The notes: generated from the letters alone by a model not told the origin. A stretch of 64,000 bases of DNA from Diplosphaera chodatii (GCA_032358165.1 JAALGY010000019.1:1860001-1924000), one strand, 5' to 3'; positions 34,979-46,841 are shown, counted from the stretch's first letter. A program made the numbers and translations.

Positions 34979-36347
34979 TCACGCCAGCGGCCCTGCGCGC
35001 TCAACATGGCCAGCACAGAATGGACGGTGCTTTGCTGCAGACCAGACTGAATCCACAGGTATGAGAGGGACGCACTTGTTGAGCGCTGCGACAAGGCCCT
35101 CGCAGAAGGCGCGGATGACGGAGCGGAGCTCCTCGTCCACCTTTTGGTCGTCCAGCTTCCTGCGGGATGGGATTGCGCGGTGGTTCAGCGCCTAGCGAGG
35201 AGCATGCACGCGAACCCCACAGACAATAGGCTTGCATGGACGCATTTTTCGTTTTTCTGCTCTCTGTGACAAGACAAAAGTGACAGCAGTTGGGTGTGCC
35301 ACTGGCATGCTTTTGAAAGCTGCTGTGACCCCACTCCATCGGAGTCTGCAACGCATGGACGTGCACCTGATGGTGAGGTGCTTGCCCCTGATCTCCATGA
35401 CCTTCCCCTCCAGGGTCGGGAAGCCGTCCGAGCCGCGGCCCACAAACTCATGCTTCGCCGTCACCTGCATTGCAGCAGGTCGGCACGATCCCCATCTGAG
35501 CTGACCAGCTGGAGTCGCTGCTGCAGTACCACACACATCAAACACCACAGTGGGCCATGAACACGTGGCCATCAACGTCACCTGCTCCCAAAACAGACAA
35601 CCCATTGCAAGGGTGGCTCTCACCTCATTGTCAAACAGCACGCCGATCTGCGAGACGGTGCGCCCATCCCGCACAATGTCCACGATGTAGCCGTCCTGGA
35701 TGCCGTCGGGGCCCTCGTGCGCCGTGACACGCATCGGCAGGCTGCAAAGGAACAACTGGAGGGGCTGCTCAAACCCCACGCGGATCCAGCAGCAAAATGC
35801 CGCCAGAAGCGCACGAGGCGTGGCAACAGGAGGGTACAATTGCGGTTCCTACAGCTCCTACAACAGAAGCACGAGATGGATGCTGTGCTGCATCGCTGAT
35901 GTGCACACCCGAAGTTTGCGAGGCCATCGTCCTGCGCGTTGCCCAGCGCCCAGCGCATCAGCTGCTCGCACAGGTCCGCCCGCGGGATGAAGGCCGGCAC
36001 CTCCACCTTGCTGATCAGCGTCCCTTGCTGCGTGACGCGAGGAGCGGCTTGAAGGCTTGAATGTCAACCACGTCACTGCACAACCTGCTGCACAAAAAGG
36101 TACAGACTGAAGCACATCTGATGTGGATCGCAACAGCACAGGGGCTGAAACACACCTCCGCTGCCTGTGCAGAGCAGGCAATCTGCCTGCAGACGGAAAG
36201 CCGTGCAGGCTGCCGCTGGCTGAGCAAAGTGCGGAAAGTGGATGCCTGGCGGCCAGGGAGCTGCAGGGGCCTCGCCGCGACAGCCCGCGGCGCGCACTGG
36301 CTACTGCATGTCCTCATGGCCATGGTAGGAGCACTCAGCATTGTCAT
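34979..36347 (-). CDS. Conserved protein with predicted plastid transit peptide
   Basis: The first exon (ATG 36347; later in-frame ATGs at 36341 and 36323) encodes a Ser/Arg/Gln-rich, acid-free leader: MRTCSSQCAPRAVAARPLQ, then TFRTLLSQRQPARLSVCRQI, typical of a chloroplast transit peptide. The mature part reads VEVPAFIPRADLCEQLMRWA (35995), PMRVTAHEGPDGIQDGYIVD (35735), DGRTVSQIGVLFDNE, TAKHEFVGRGSDGFPTLEGK and VMEIRGKHLTIR (35460-35370). A final exon follows (RRKLDDQKVDEELRSVIRAF, 35165-35105), with the stop read at 34979. The block is clearly conserved-looking, but I do not recognise a named family. Plastid location is inferred only from the leader. The exact 3' end is uncertain. Confidence 0.6.
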
Positions 36348-36566
36348 AGCTGTTTATAGAAAGAATCAAAGATGTTTTGTTCCGGAAGATCGCCCCTTGT
36401 TTGAGATATGCTACTCAGCAAGTGGATATAGTGCTCCACAGATTGTAGACACACGTGTGCAATGAGAACAGTGCGACTGACGATGTGTCCCAAGAGAGCA
36501 GGGTGCCGCCGCGATATTTCATGAAAGCATCAGTCCATTGCTGCTTGCTGTGCTTCCATCCGGGTG

Positions 36567-37146
36567 TCGATGGCCAGGGTTCGTGCTTAAATTATTGGGG
36601 CAAATCGCTAAATGCTAAATTGAAATTGGCCGTCGCTAAATATTTAGCGAGGGGCGTTATATTATTTCGGCACTTTACAGGGTCCTGAGCATGCCATACA
36701 GCATCGTGAAACGTTTATAGGGCCCTTCTGAGGCTAGCGTTCGAGTAAGAGTTGCAAATGAAGCATCTACAGGTCTCAGCTTAGCTTTGACAAGTATCAT
36801 GACGTCTGACAGACGTAAAGCCACTGGCAGCTTCTGCATGGTCCAGCACCTCGTCATCGCTGTGTAAGTTGTGCTTTGATGCTGCGTCGAGTGTGCGCGT
36901 TCATTGGGTGTCGTGAACAGCGTCAGATTGGCATGTGCTGCACCAGCCAGACAATTTGGCGACTTGATGCCATCGGCGGCCCCACAACTGCCTTAGCGGC
37001 GGTGCATACTGCCTGCCCGGCGGCAGCGGCGGTCGTCAATTTAGCGACCCTCGCTAAATCCACACCTTGAGCGCTAAATGTTTAAACGTGCTCGCTAAAC
37101 ACAAATTCGCTAAATTCGGGGTTTAAGCACGAACCCTGTCGATGGC
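36567..37146. mobile_element. hAT-type MITE with 17-bp TIRs and 8-bp target duplication
   Basis: A 564-bp element occupies 36575-37138. It is bounded by a perfect 17-bp terminal inverted repeat, CAGGGTTCGTGCTTAAA. It is flanked on both sides by the 8-bp direct repeat TCGATGGC (36567-36574 and 37139-37146). The 8-bp duplication and the CAGGG terminus are hallmarks of the hAT superfamily. Subterminal regions contain many copies of CGCTAAAT in both orientations, the kind of clustered motif that binds hAT transposase. No transposase is encoded. The intact duplication and perfect TIRs suggest a recent insertion. Confidence 0.93.
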
Positions 37147-37513
37147 CCACTTGCTGTGTCGTCACCTGCATGTTGCACTGACGCGTGCATTTGACAGCTC
37201 TACGCTTTTTCGTCAGCAAAATCTTCCTGGAACAGCGTCTCTGCAAGAAGGAAGTGCCCCCCTCTGAGGTGTAGTTTGCTGACGGCCGGGCGCGGCCCGG
37301 CAACGTGTGCCGCCAGCGACATGACGCTGACATTCGCTCCCAGACTGAACGTAGAGGCTCATTGACGCAGCTCTCAGTCGGGTTCGATCAGCAGCGTTGC
37401 CAGCGCCCAACACCTCGACGCCAGCAGGGATGCGTACTGGTGCACTGCCGCACATGGAGCTGTGCCCCACAAAGCAGCCGTTTCGGAGTGCCACAAACCG
37501 CCAACGGTGATGA

Positions 37514-38975
37514 TTGCAAGTCCTCAGTGCAGGTTACAGACATGCCACCAACCCTGCTGCACACGATGGCAATGCCTGCTGGTTACTCGAGCGTCAGGTG
37601 ACACCTCGCATCCTCAGGTTGGCTGGGCATCAGGCCGGCTGCCGCCTCGGGTGCACATGCGGCCAGGGCCCATCAGCGAGCAGTCGGTGCGAACGCCGCA
37701 CACATGCAGCAGGTGCATCCGCTGCCAGGGCCAAGGGCGGCAGCGCTGCCGCCGCTCATGCAGCAGGAGGCACCTGGCATAGACACCTCAGGCACACGGC
37801 CTGCGCCACTGCTGCAGCTGCCTGCCTTCTGAGCGCCTCAGCAGGACCAGCGGCAGCTGTGGTGCGGCCGCCAGGGTCGCTGCAGCATCAGCAGGTACCA
37901 TCTGCTATAGTAGCCACAGCAGGGTCGGCAGATGCTATCAGGCAGCAGCGGATGCGCAGTGCGCCTGCAGTGCAGCATTCAGTCCGCCGGTCAAACGGCG
38001 CCCTTCAGCCAGTGAACCCCGTAGCGCAGCTGGCGGGTATATTTGGCGGTAGCGATCTAGACGAGCCTGTGGACCCCTTCACGCTGTACGGCACCGCATT
38101 CAAGCGCTTCTTCATCGACAAACTGGATGGAGAGAAGGTGATGATGCATTCCGATGAGCTCAATGCCTTCCAAATGGGTGCCTATGCGTCGCACTCTGCA
38201 CACGCCACCGCGCTTCCTCTGCAGCTCTAATCAGCAAGGCAATGATCAAGGTACTGAGGAGCTCGCCCAGCTGTCGCCAAACCTCCTGAATTTCTGAACT
38301 CCTGAATTCCCAAGTGCCTGAATGTGTGCAGATTGTCTCGCGGCGGCGCGGCTTCACCGTCGAGACGTGCACAGCCGTGGTCCCGGCAGCGAAGGAGTCC
38401 CCCACCTTCCAGGGCCTGTCAGCCGGCCAGCGGGTACCCGCCTGACCATCCTCATGCTGATGTTGTGCTTCAGGTACTCAGGTACAGGTGTGCAATGTGG
38501 GCTTATGCCTGACTGTCCGACAGCCAGCTGGGTACCAGGGATATGTGCCTTGGTTGTGCAGGTGAACGCGGCGGGCACGCGCACGTGCAGGGGTGCGGAG
38601 GACGCGGAGCTGAGGCCCGCCTGCGCGGCCTCCTGCCGCGACGCCTGCCGCGACGGCCTGGCCGTGTACACCACGGAGAGCAGCGCCCTGAGCGGGTTCA
38701 AGGTGCACAAATTGCCACATGTGTACTCTGACCCCTGCAAGACTGCTGCATGTCGTCGGCAGCGACCAAGAGCCGACGGCAGCTTGTTGCAGCAGCGCGA
38801 TCTTGTGTGACGTTGGACACCTGCCATCGTTGTTAGTTGCCAAAGTGTCGCCACTGGCGTGCAGGTCAGCGCGAAGGCGCAGGAGCGGGTGATGCGGGGC
38901 TGCACGCGGCAGTGCGCCTACGAGTGCGCCAAGCCTGGCAAGGCGTACGACTTTGTGGTGCCCTACCGGCAATAG
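37514..38975 (+). CDS. Conserved Cys-containing plastid-type protein
   Basis: A long first exon (any of several ATGs from 37514) has an Ala/Arg/Ser-rich, transit-like leader. It leads into the conserved block LAGIFGGSDLDEPVDPFTLY and GTAFKRFFIDKLDGEK (38030-38137). The next exons are IVSRRRGFTVETCTAVVPAA (38331-38385), then CRGAEDAELRPACAASCRDA plus CRDGLAVYTTESSALSGFK (38590-38702). The last is VSAKAQERVMRGCTRQCAYE plus CAKPGKAYDFVVPYRQ, with the stop at 38973-38975. Cysteines are arranged as repeated CxxxC pairs in the C-terminal half, suggesting disulfides or a metal site. I do not recognise a named family. Plastid targeting is inferred from the leader composition. The true start is uncertain. 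Confidence 0.6.
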
Positions 38976-39170
38976 GGGCTAGGAGCGGCTGTATATTGCA
39001 CTGCCGAAGTAGAACCAGGTCCCTTTGGGTCGTACTGAGCGAGTGAGTACATGAGAGGTGGCTGGAAGACATTCAGGCAGGCGCGCGGTTGGTCAGCAGC
39101 CAAGCTGTTCATTGTTGCAGCAACACCGCTGCTGAGCACAGATCAATTGGTTTGCCCTTTAGGCAGCTGA

Positions 39171-40331
39171 TGGGCGCACCCTGGCAGGAAACACAAGGTC
39201 TGGAATGTCAGGCAGCTCGAAGGACGCTTCATCTGGCCTGTACTTGTAGGCGATCCCCCCGTCTGGTGCGACCAGCGCCTGCAGCACCGCCTCGAAGCTG
39301 CCAGGCGCGGGCGGCGGCTTGTTCGCTTCAGCCTTGGCCCTCTCCTCTTCCTCCGCCTGTTTCCGCACGGCGATTGCAGCTGCATATGGGTTCTCCTGCG
39401 TGCAGGACACTGGCTGATGAGAAACACGTCATTTCTATAGAGGTACTGCATGTGATGTGCGCACCACTCGTGTACACTTCAATGGAGCTACGTGTAAGCT
39501 GGACAAACCACTTGCATCACGTGCGTCGCAAATGCGCTGCATCCAATCCACCTTGGGCGGCTCGATTGCCTCGATAGGCGGCGGTGGCCCCAGCAGCATC
39601 CTGACAAGTTTCCTGACGGCCGATGGGTTGGGCTCCCGGATGTCATGCTTGAGCAGTCCGTCCTGCAGGACTTTCAATAATCAGCTCCGACAGCAACGGT
39701 GCCGATGCTAATTCTCATGACCTCATCTGAAAGATGAAGCTCCCCCATATCTCAAGCTGAGCATTGAGGTGCGGACCTTGAAGACGAGGAACATGGGGCA
39801 ACACGTCCTGTACTGCGCGGGCGCCTGCTCCAGCAGCTTGCAAGTCTCCGCGTTGACCTATTGCACCGTGTAAGCTGCAGATCGACATGTATTACATACA
39901 GCGCATGTGCTGCCCCTTGTTTGCTCTGGGTATTTGTGCCGCATTGCAGGCCGCATGGTGTGTCGCCGCACCATCAGGAACTGCAGGAGCTTCTCGTCGT
40001 TGATTTCGAAATGAAGTTCTGCAAAGAAGCTGACGGCCGCCTCGCAGGGCCCCGCCCAGCCGGCCAGGTCGACCACTGCAATCGGGTGCACGCAAGCGGC
40101 AGCATCATGCGAATGGCCAGTGGACAGTTGCACACAGGGCGATGCACATCCGACGGAGGACGCGACTGTGAAAAACTTGAGAGGAAATGGTCAGTGTAGC
40201 ACATGCTGACTGCGACAGTTGCCACCTTTGATGCCAGGCTGAGCCAGCAACTCCTCTAGCTGTTCATCCGTCTCCACCGTCAGCGGGCGCCACGGCACGG
40301 GGGCACCCGCTTGTGGCTTTGTGGCAGCCAT
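39171..40331 (-). CDS. Ciliary-type thioredoxin-domain protein (TXNDC6/NME8-like) with altered active site
   Basis: The start is ATG 40331 (MAATKPQAGAPVPWRPLTVE). Exons join as EQLEELLAQPGIK/VVDLAGWAGPCEAAVSFFAE (40075-40020), then KLLQFLM/VNAETCKLLEQAPAQYRTCC, PMFLVFK/DGLLKHDIREPNPSAVRKLV (39850-39600), ICDAR/ENPYAAAIAVRKQAEEEE, and a Pro-rich C-terminus ending ARVRPSAA. The beta-alpha-beta pattern and CCPMFLVFK match the thioredoxin domain of the axonemal TXNDC6/NME8 and dynein light-chain group. The catalytic WCGPC is WAGPC here, so the first cysteine is lost and normal dithiol exchange is not expected. No nucleoside-diphosphate-kinase domain is present. A ciliary role is inferred from family resemblance only. 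Confidence 0.65.
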
Positions 40332-40926
40332 GTGTATCAGGTTACGGGAAGGCAGGCCTGCTTTTACACCGCGGTCGCCAGCTGCACCTCTCGCGAACAG
40401 GAACCTCTTGGAGATCCCGAAATTGGCGGGAAGGCAGGAAGCTTGACGTGGGTCACAGGCATTAGCTTGTTTGGAAGCGCGTATCCAAACCAAGTCTACA
40501 GCAGCAGCCTGCTCGACCCCAGAGAAAGCCCACACAAAGGAAGAACTGCAGGTCCAGCCGGGTCACACTGCTCCAAGGCTGCGGCAACAAGCGGGGTCAT
40601 GCAATAATCTCTGCCACACATGTTGTTCTGCGCTTTACGCTCACATAAGATACTAAGAAATGTCGTCTGTTTAAACCACACGCCGGTGTATGGAGGCAGC
40701 TGGCTGTCCTCCAGGATAGTTTTCCTCATTGACGCGGCGCTGGGTTGTCGGTGCCGATGAACGGCAGGTCGCTCACGGCCGGTGCAGCTGCCCCGGTGAA
40801 CCCTGCAAGCAGCACCCAGGGATCTTTGGGTCGACAGGAGGGCACATAGCCTGATCGGTGATCCCAGCCACCACCCGCAGCGCCGTGCCTGCTGTTTCCT
40901 GGCAGACATCCGGTGCCCCGTAACAA
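40332..40926. other. Intergenic, no feature seen
   Basis: Lies between the thioredoxin-like gene start and the RCC1 3' end, both minus. Short unmatched frames only. Confidence 0.4.
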
Positions 40927-43900
40927 CTACACACCTGCTGACTCTGGCATGGGCGTCGGGCCGTCCGCAACTGAGTCCGGCGCGTCTGCCCGCTGCTCCG
41001 GCACCGCAGCCTCGGCGCCGTGCGTGCCCATGGTTGCAGGGGCGTCGCCGACGACTTCTGCTGCCGCCGGCGGCGGCGGCGCGATCGGCTCGGCCCTGCT
41101 GGCGGCAACAGCAGCCGCCCAGTTGGCGGCCGCTGCATCCTCCTCCGCCGCTGCATGGCCCGCTGCCACGGACGGCGCTGCAGCGGCTGCCGGCTCCCCT
41201 ACCGCCGCCACTGCGTCTGGCGCTGCAGCAGCGGCTGCGGATGTGTTGTTCCCAGGCGCCGAGGCCGCCACTGCGGCTGCCCACAGGTCGTCAGGGTTTG
41301 GGGCGTCTGCCGCTGCAGCACCGTTCTGGGTGCCCCCAGCAGCTGCTGCATCGTCTGCTTCCGCGCCGTCCGCTGCCTCGTCCTCTGCATCATCCTCATC
41401 CATGTCGGCTGCCTCGTCTGCACAGGCAGCAACCACCGTAGCTCATGACATGACAAGTGTTGACCATATGCACAGCATCTGGAGCCAGCAGAGGGCTGTA
41501 CGTGTGCCGTTGCAGTGCTGGCTGCAACCTTACTACCCACCTGCTGCAGAGCCGTTGGGCTGCTGTACACTGGTGCCATTTGCAGCTGCTGCGTTGGGGT
41601 CCTCCACTGCAAGCATGGCGACATGCTGCCCGCCGATCTCCAGTTGGATGACCTGTAGCAAAGTCGTCAACTTCAGTGTCGTCCTGCACTGTACTGTGCA
41701 CGTTGGTCGTACAGTCTCGTACTGACTGCTGGGTCAAAGCCGATAACTCGGTCGCAGATGACGACAGGCTCACAACGGCTCCAGTTCCATCGCTTCCCTC
41801 AACCCAGCTACCGGGGAGCAAGCTTCTTTGGCTCCCCTTGACGCCACTGGTCTGCCAAAGCCGATGAGGCAAGCAGAATACAGTCGTGCATATACCAGAA
41901 GGAAGCTCAGAGCATACCCGATGCCCGGCGAGCTTGTGGGTGGCCGCCACCCGCTTTGGCGCCAGCTCGTCGTCCTCTGTGGGCCGCCCCAGCTGGCAGG
42001 TCTCGCCAAAGCCCCAGATCCACAGCTCCCCGTCCGCCCCCACAGCCCCGCTGACTCCTATGCCTGCAGGTGGCGCAGCACCGTGTGATGCAAGCAGCAC
42101 GGCAGTGGCACATCGCAGGCTGGCACAACACAAACGCCGCAGTGCACGCAGTCGGCTGTGCCAATAGCACCTGGGCCTATGTTGCAGCAGTCGCGCACAG
42201 GCAGGCTCCAATGCAACCCAGTCTGCACACGTGCGCAGCTCCCGAGTGCAGCAAGGCTGCAGCTCCTGTCTCATGACCCATCCAAGTCGCAGGCATCCGT
42301 ACAGCCCACAGCTGCTGACAGGGTCCTTAGGTGAGCCAGCACCCACCGGCGGCGGCTGCGGCGACGCACACATCGTCCAGGCCGTCGACGCGCTGCGGGG
42401 TGGGCTGCGCGTCGTCCGACTGGGTGTCCACCGCCGCGCGGCCCAGGCCGCCGTACGTCGGCCGCCCAAAGGACAGCAGCTGGCCGTCCTGCGGCGCAGG
42501 CACGCCGTGAAGCTGGAGGCAGAGCGCACACAGGCGCCTCTGGTGCTCGAGATACCGCTGCCATGTCGCTGCTGAAGCTGCCCCACAGACACTGCTTCCC
42601 CCACACGACGACGCTGTCAAGTGCTGCCATCGAAGTGACTAGTGGCACTGTCCACGTGACTGGAGCCGTGACCAAGGTTGAGTGCCTGGAGGCCGCAAAC
42701 TCAGTTCAACAAGCGCAACTAGCAGGCAGTGTGGCGAGGACCCTGGGCCCCGATCGGCCACCTTGGTGACGGCGAGCGTGTGGTGCTGCCCGCCAGCCAC
42801 CGCCGTGATGCTGTGGTCCAGCAGCGCAGTCACGACGCTGGGCGTGTGATGGGCGGATGTGGCTGCAGGCAGCGCCAGCTGCCCATAGTTGTTGAGGCCC
42901 CACGCCTCCACGCGGCCGTCAGTGGTCACCGCGAAGCTGCTGTAGGTTCCCGCCGCCACGTCTGCCATGCTGCGCATGATACAGAAGGACAAACCGTAAA
43001 GTTCCGCACCGTGTTGAGATCGCAGGTCGCCAGATGCTGCAGCTGGAAGACAGCTCCCAAGAGCACAGCAGGCGTGCGCGCTGCAGGAGCGGCACCTTGG
43101 CAACTCATGCCTGCAGCAATCAGCGGGCTCACTGGGTGGTGTGGACGCCCCGCTGCCGCTTGAAGGTGACGAGCGAGGGCGTCAGCAGCTTCTCGGCGGC
43201 TTTGCCCCGCCCCGTGGTGCGCGCAGGCAGCCGCCCCAGCTGCCCCTGTTGCCCGGTGCCCCACGTCAGCACCTTCCCGCTCGTCGTCAGCGCCACCACA
43301 TGGTCGGCACCTGCGCCGCCAGTTGTCCCCTCAAATGAAAGCGCATATTAAGAGCTGGCTCGCATGCAGCCAGATGCGAATGCCGTGCTCCCCATCAGCA
43401 GTGGCGTGAGCGGCTCTCATCAGAACAACACATGTGCTGGATGGCAACCGGACACGTTCAGCCTCAGAGGAGGAGCCGAGGGAACCCCACCCGAGGCAAT
43501 GCGGGAGATGCGTGCATCGGGGCTGGCTGGCTGGTACACCAGCCTGGGTGTGAGCTGGATGCGCACGCCGGGCGCAAAGCCGTACACGCCGCCGGCGTCG
43601 CGGAAGGTGCCCCAGCCGTACACGGCCCCGCTGTCCGTCAGCACCATGGTATGGCTGTCGCCTGTGACACAAAGATGTTGGGATATTGCATCGACTTCGT
43701 ATTGGCTTTGTGATCGGAGCATAGGGAAAACGTTTCGCCACAGCGGTCGACTGCGCAATCTGACGTGGCCTTGCTTGCTGCAACCCTGCAGCAGGAGCGT
43801 GATGTTTGACCCACCTGCTGACAGTTGCACCGCCTTTGCTTCTGTTGGCATGGCCACACGCCCTGGCAGGTAAGGGTCACCATCCTTCCCGTTTTTCTGC

Positions 43901-44797
43901 AAGTGCACAAATCATCTTGCCTGCTGCTGGTGTTGTGGCCGGTCGTTGAAGAGGTCCAGTCCATGTATACATGCTTCCCAGGCTGTATGCATGCCTGGGA
44001 AGGTTTTGATTCTGCATGCATCAGCAGCCGGCTGTCACGTCGAGCATGCTGTATGCGGGGGCATGCCCACCCGCTCAGGCGCCTTCTCCCAGAGCTCGCC
44101 AGCAGTCTGCCGCCCCAGGGCACCCTCGTCGTTCACGCCCCACGACCACACTGTGCCATCATCGGCAAGCGCGACCGTGTGCATGCCGCCAGCCGCCACT
44201 TGCAGCGCCTGAGATTATTTCGGCCTCAGAGTCGAGGTGCAGCTCGTGACTGTGACATGACAAGGCTCCTGCATTGACATGCACTCCTCTCGTGCAGCAT
44301 GAGGCCTCAAGGCACATCAATTCCGCAGAAGGTGCAAGGACAACCCCTCCCAATGGCAACCGCATGGCGGTGCATGCCCGTGGCGTACCGGTCGGCCGCT
44401 CAGGTCCACCGGTGTGGGGCGCTTGCGCTCCATCTCGTCCTCCCCAAGGCCCAGCTGCCCGCAGTCGCCCGTGCCATGCACAAACACCTGGGCTGGCACC
44501 TGCGCCACCGGGATGCATGCTGCACACTGTTAAAAACTCTAAGTGCGTGTTCTGCATGTCAACAGCTGCAGCGCTTAAGTGAGGGATCCGTCCTTTGCAT
44601 TCCATCATGGAGTGCCCAGTGCAATGTGGCACTGTTGTTTGAAGCAACAGATCATCAGGCAACCTGCCCACCGTGCCATGGGATCGATGATGCAGCGCCG
44701 GCGGTGGCTCCCTCGGCTCGACTGACGACCGCCTTGCGGTCGATTGGCGCTTCGCGGGCCGGGTGATCTCTGACGCACGTCGCTTCTTCGGCGCCAT
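40927..44797 (-). CDS. RCC1: RCC1 (Ran guanine-nucleotide exchange factor) with acidic/Ala-rich tail
   Basis: The N-terminus MAPKKRRASEITRPAKRQST (44797) is basic and nuclear-signal-like. Seven propeller-type repeats follow over many exons: VFVHGTGDCGQLGLGEDEME (44485), HTVALADDGTVWSWGVNDEG (44180), SAGGSNITLLLQG, SHTMVLTDSGAVYGWGTFRD (43660), HVVALTTSGKVLTWGTGQQG (43300), SFAVTTDGRVEAWGLNNYGQ (42940), GQLLSFGRPTYGGLGRA (42480), GADGELWIWGFGETCQLGRP (42030) and QLEIGGQHVAML (41650). The final exon (41424-40927) is an acidic then Ala/Pro-rich tail (DEAADMDEDDAEDEAADGAE and onward) of about 165 residues, absent from animal RCC1. RCC1 loads GTP onto Ran at chromatin. The order of motifs (N-terminal VFVHGTGDCGQLGLGE, terminal GGQHVAML) favours true RCC1 over generic RCC1-repeat proteins. 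Confidence 0.85.
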
Positions 44798-45449
44798 ATT
44801 GCAGGTGAATACTTATGAATAGGCAATGAAACCGTCACCGCCTGCTGCTGTCGCACCTCATGTACATCAGCTTACCCTGCAATGCGCTAAACGGCTGTCA
44901 ATGAGCGCTGAGCCGTCCCGGCACACCAATATCCGCCGAGTGCTATGTTTATGACCCTGCTTGCTGCAGGGCGGGCAAAACATGTTGCTGCAAGAGCCCC
45001 GCTTGGCCCATTGCCGCATCTACAGCTCGATCAATGCTGACATAGGGCACATATGGCTAGGCCAGCAGACAAGGGTCCATTCTGAACAGCAGTCATACTG
45101 CAGCATGCATCAGAGGTTGCGGTGACTGCGCCTGCGCCCGCTTTGTCCACGCATGCAGGATTTTAATCACAGGCATAACGCCCAGGGCCCTTGCAGTGGC
45201 ATATTGCTGTGATATGCTCATGCAGCGGTGACCCGGATTGGCACTGACGTTGATGGCGTCCAGAGGAAAGGGCCGGCGGCGGCGGGAGGCACTTGCCCTG
45301 CGATCCTCTCGAGACCTGCTGAAGCGCGGCAAAGTAAGCTTGCATGCTCCTCCAAGCGCTTAGACAGCACAAGCAATTGCCCGACCACCCTTTGCATGTT
45401 TGTAAAACCCTCACACTCACAACGCATGTGCTGCTGGGTGCAGTCTGGC
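44798..45449. promoter_or_regulatory. Divergent region between RCC1 and the CCDC137-like gene
   Basis: About 650 bases lie between two divergently read starts. No coding block or repeat is seen. A promoter role is inferred from orientation alone. Confidence 0.4.
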
Positions 45450-46841
45450 ATGTCCAAGCAGTTGCCGCCGCCGCCGAAGGCCAAGGACGGCGAACAGCTG
45501 CTGCCACGGTCGCTGAAACGCATCATGGCGTTACGCCAGGCGCAGGGTGAGGTGGTATCGGGCTTGGGTCATGGCGGTGCACTTACATCTTTCAAGCTGA
45601 TGCATATTGCAACACCTCAGAACCAACCAGCGTGCGGGTGGCATGTGACGTTCCTATCCTACAGCCGGCGTCACGCAAGCAGCAGACGGTGGCAACATGG
45701 CAGGCAAGAAGCGCGGCAACAAGTTCAAGATGATGCCGCCCATAGCTGCCAGCAACAGCAGTACCTCCGCGGCGGCTAGGGGCGCTGCACCAGCCGAGCC
45801 CCTCTCCAGGTTCGATTGTGGATTGGGCTTCTGGTGGGAATGCATTGCTAGCACGCACACACCGCGAGCCCCTCCTCATGCAGTTGGTGCTACAAAGCCG
45901 CTGCTGTCATGTATGCAGGGCTGATACCTCTGGAGCACAGCCATCAGGAGCTGAGCCAGCACGCCCGGCACTTCCTGCATGGGGCAGCAGTGCAGCGGAG
46001 GAAAGCAGCAAATCAGGTGGAGGCAGACAGTCCGGACGACAGCAGAACAGTGCTGCAACAGGCAGCGGCAGCAAAGTCGACCATTTGACTGAGCGGCAGC
46101 GGGCACGACGAGAGCATCAGAAGGCCAGGCAGTCCACAAAGAAGGCGAAGCGAAAAGGGCGGGGCAGTCTGGCAGATGCTAGCGATGATGAGGATGCCCT
46201 GGAGCGCAGACTGCTGGCAGACCACAACAAGCCCAAGTTCGGGGAGCAGGCCATGGCTCCGCTGCAGGCAAGCGGGCTTCCACTGGTGTCGTTGCTGTGC
46301 TGCACTATGTTGCATGGTTGCCGGCAAGTGGAGCTCCAGAAAAGGCCATTCTGGTCGTGTCCTTCACGAGCACGAGTACAGTCTCTCATCCGATGCGTGA
46401 ACGTGCCATGCACGGCGGACACCCTGGTAAGTGCTGCCGCAGACCAGCCTGAAGCGCAAGCACTGGGACGGGGGCGCCAATGCACGCCACTCCGCCCTGT
46501 TTGCCCAGCAGATGCGATTGGCAGCGGCACGCCAGCAGCCTGATGAAGCTGTGCGAGATCAGGTGGGCACCAGCAGTCATTGCTTGCTGCGCTGCGGCAG
46601 CAGTGCGCTCTTGGAGTACGCCATGGCCCGGACCATCAACATGCAGCAACAATGTGACCCTCAGGTTCGTCCAAGTTGTAGCCCACTTACATGCAAGCAC
46701 CTTGCAAAGCAGGTCATCCAAGCGTATCGGCAGCAGAAGCGCAGTGCGGCAGACGGCAGGAAGGGCGGTATCGCGCCTGTTGCCACCCGCGCATCGCTTG
46801 CAGCGCTTACCTCACAGCATGCATCCGCCGGGAAACACTAG
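45450..46841 (+). CDS. CCDC137-like nucleolar/coiled-coil protein
   Basis: The start at ATG 45450 gives MSKQLPPPPKAKDGEQLLPR and SLKRIMALRQAQ. A split codon then joins to DGGNMAGKKRGNKFKMMPPI (45690-45740). Further exons encode a basic/coiled stretch, HLTERQRARREHQKARQSTK plus KAKRKGRGS, then ASDDEDALERRLLADHNKPK plus FGEQAMAPLQ (46080-46265). Next come TLKRKHWDGGANARHSALFA plus QQMRLAAARQQPDEAVRDQ (46440-46560), and VIQAYRQQKRSAADGRKGGI with the stop at 46841. The pattern of an R-x-IM-x-x-RQ motif, basic coiled-coil, KPKFGE and then a basic tail resembles the CCDC137 family of nucleolar proteins. Similarity is moderate and low-complexity content is high. Confidence 0.58.

Noticed and set aside
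40913..41725. 270-codon plus-strand Ala/Ser-rich frame
   Set aside because: It mirrors the RCC1 acidic/Ala-rich tail exon read on the other strand. Low complexity only.
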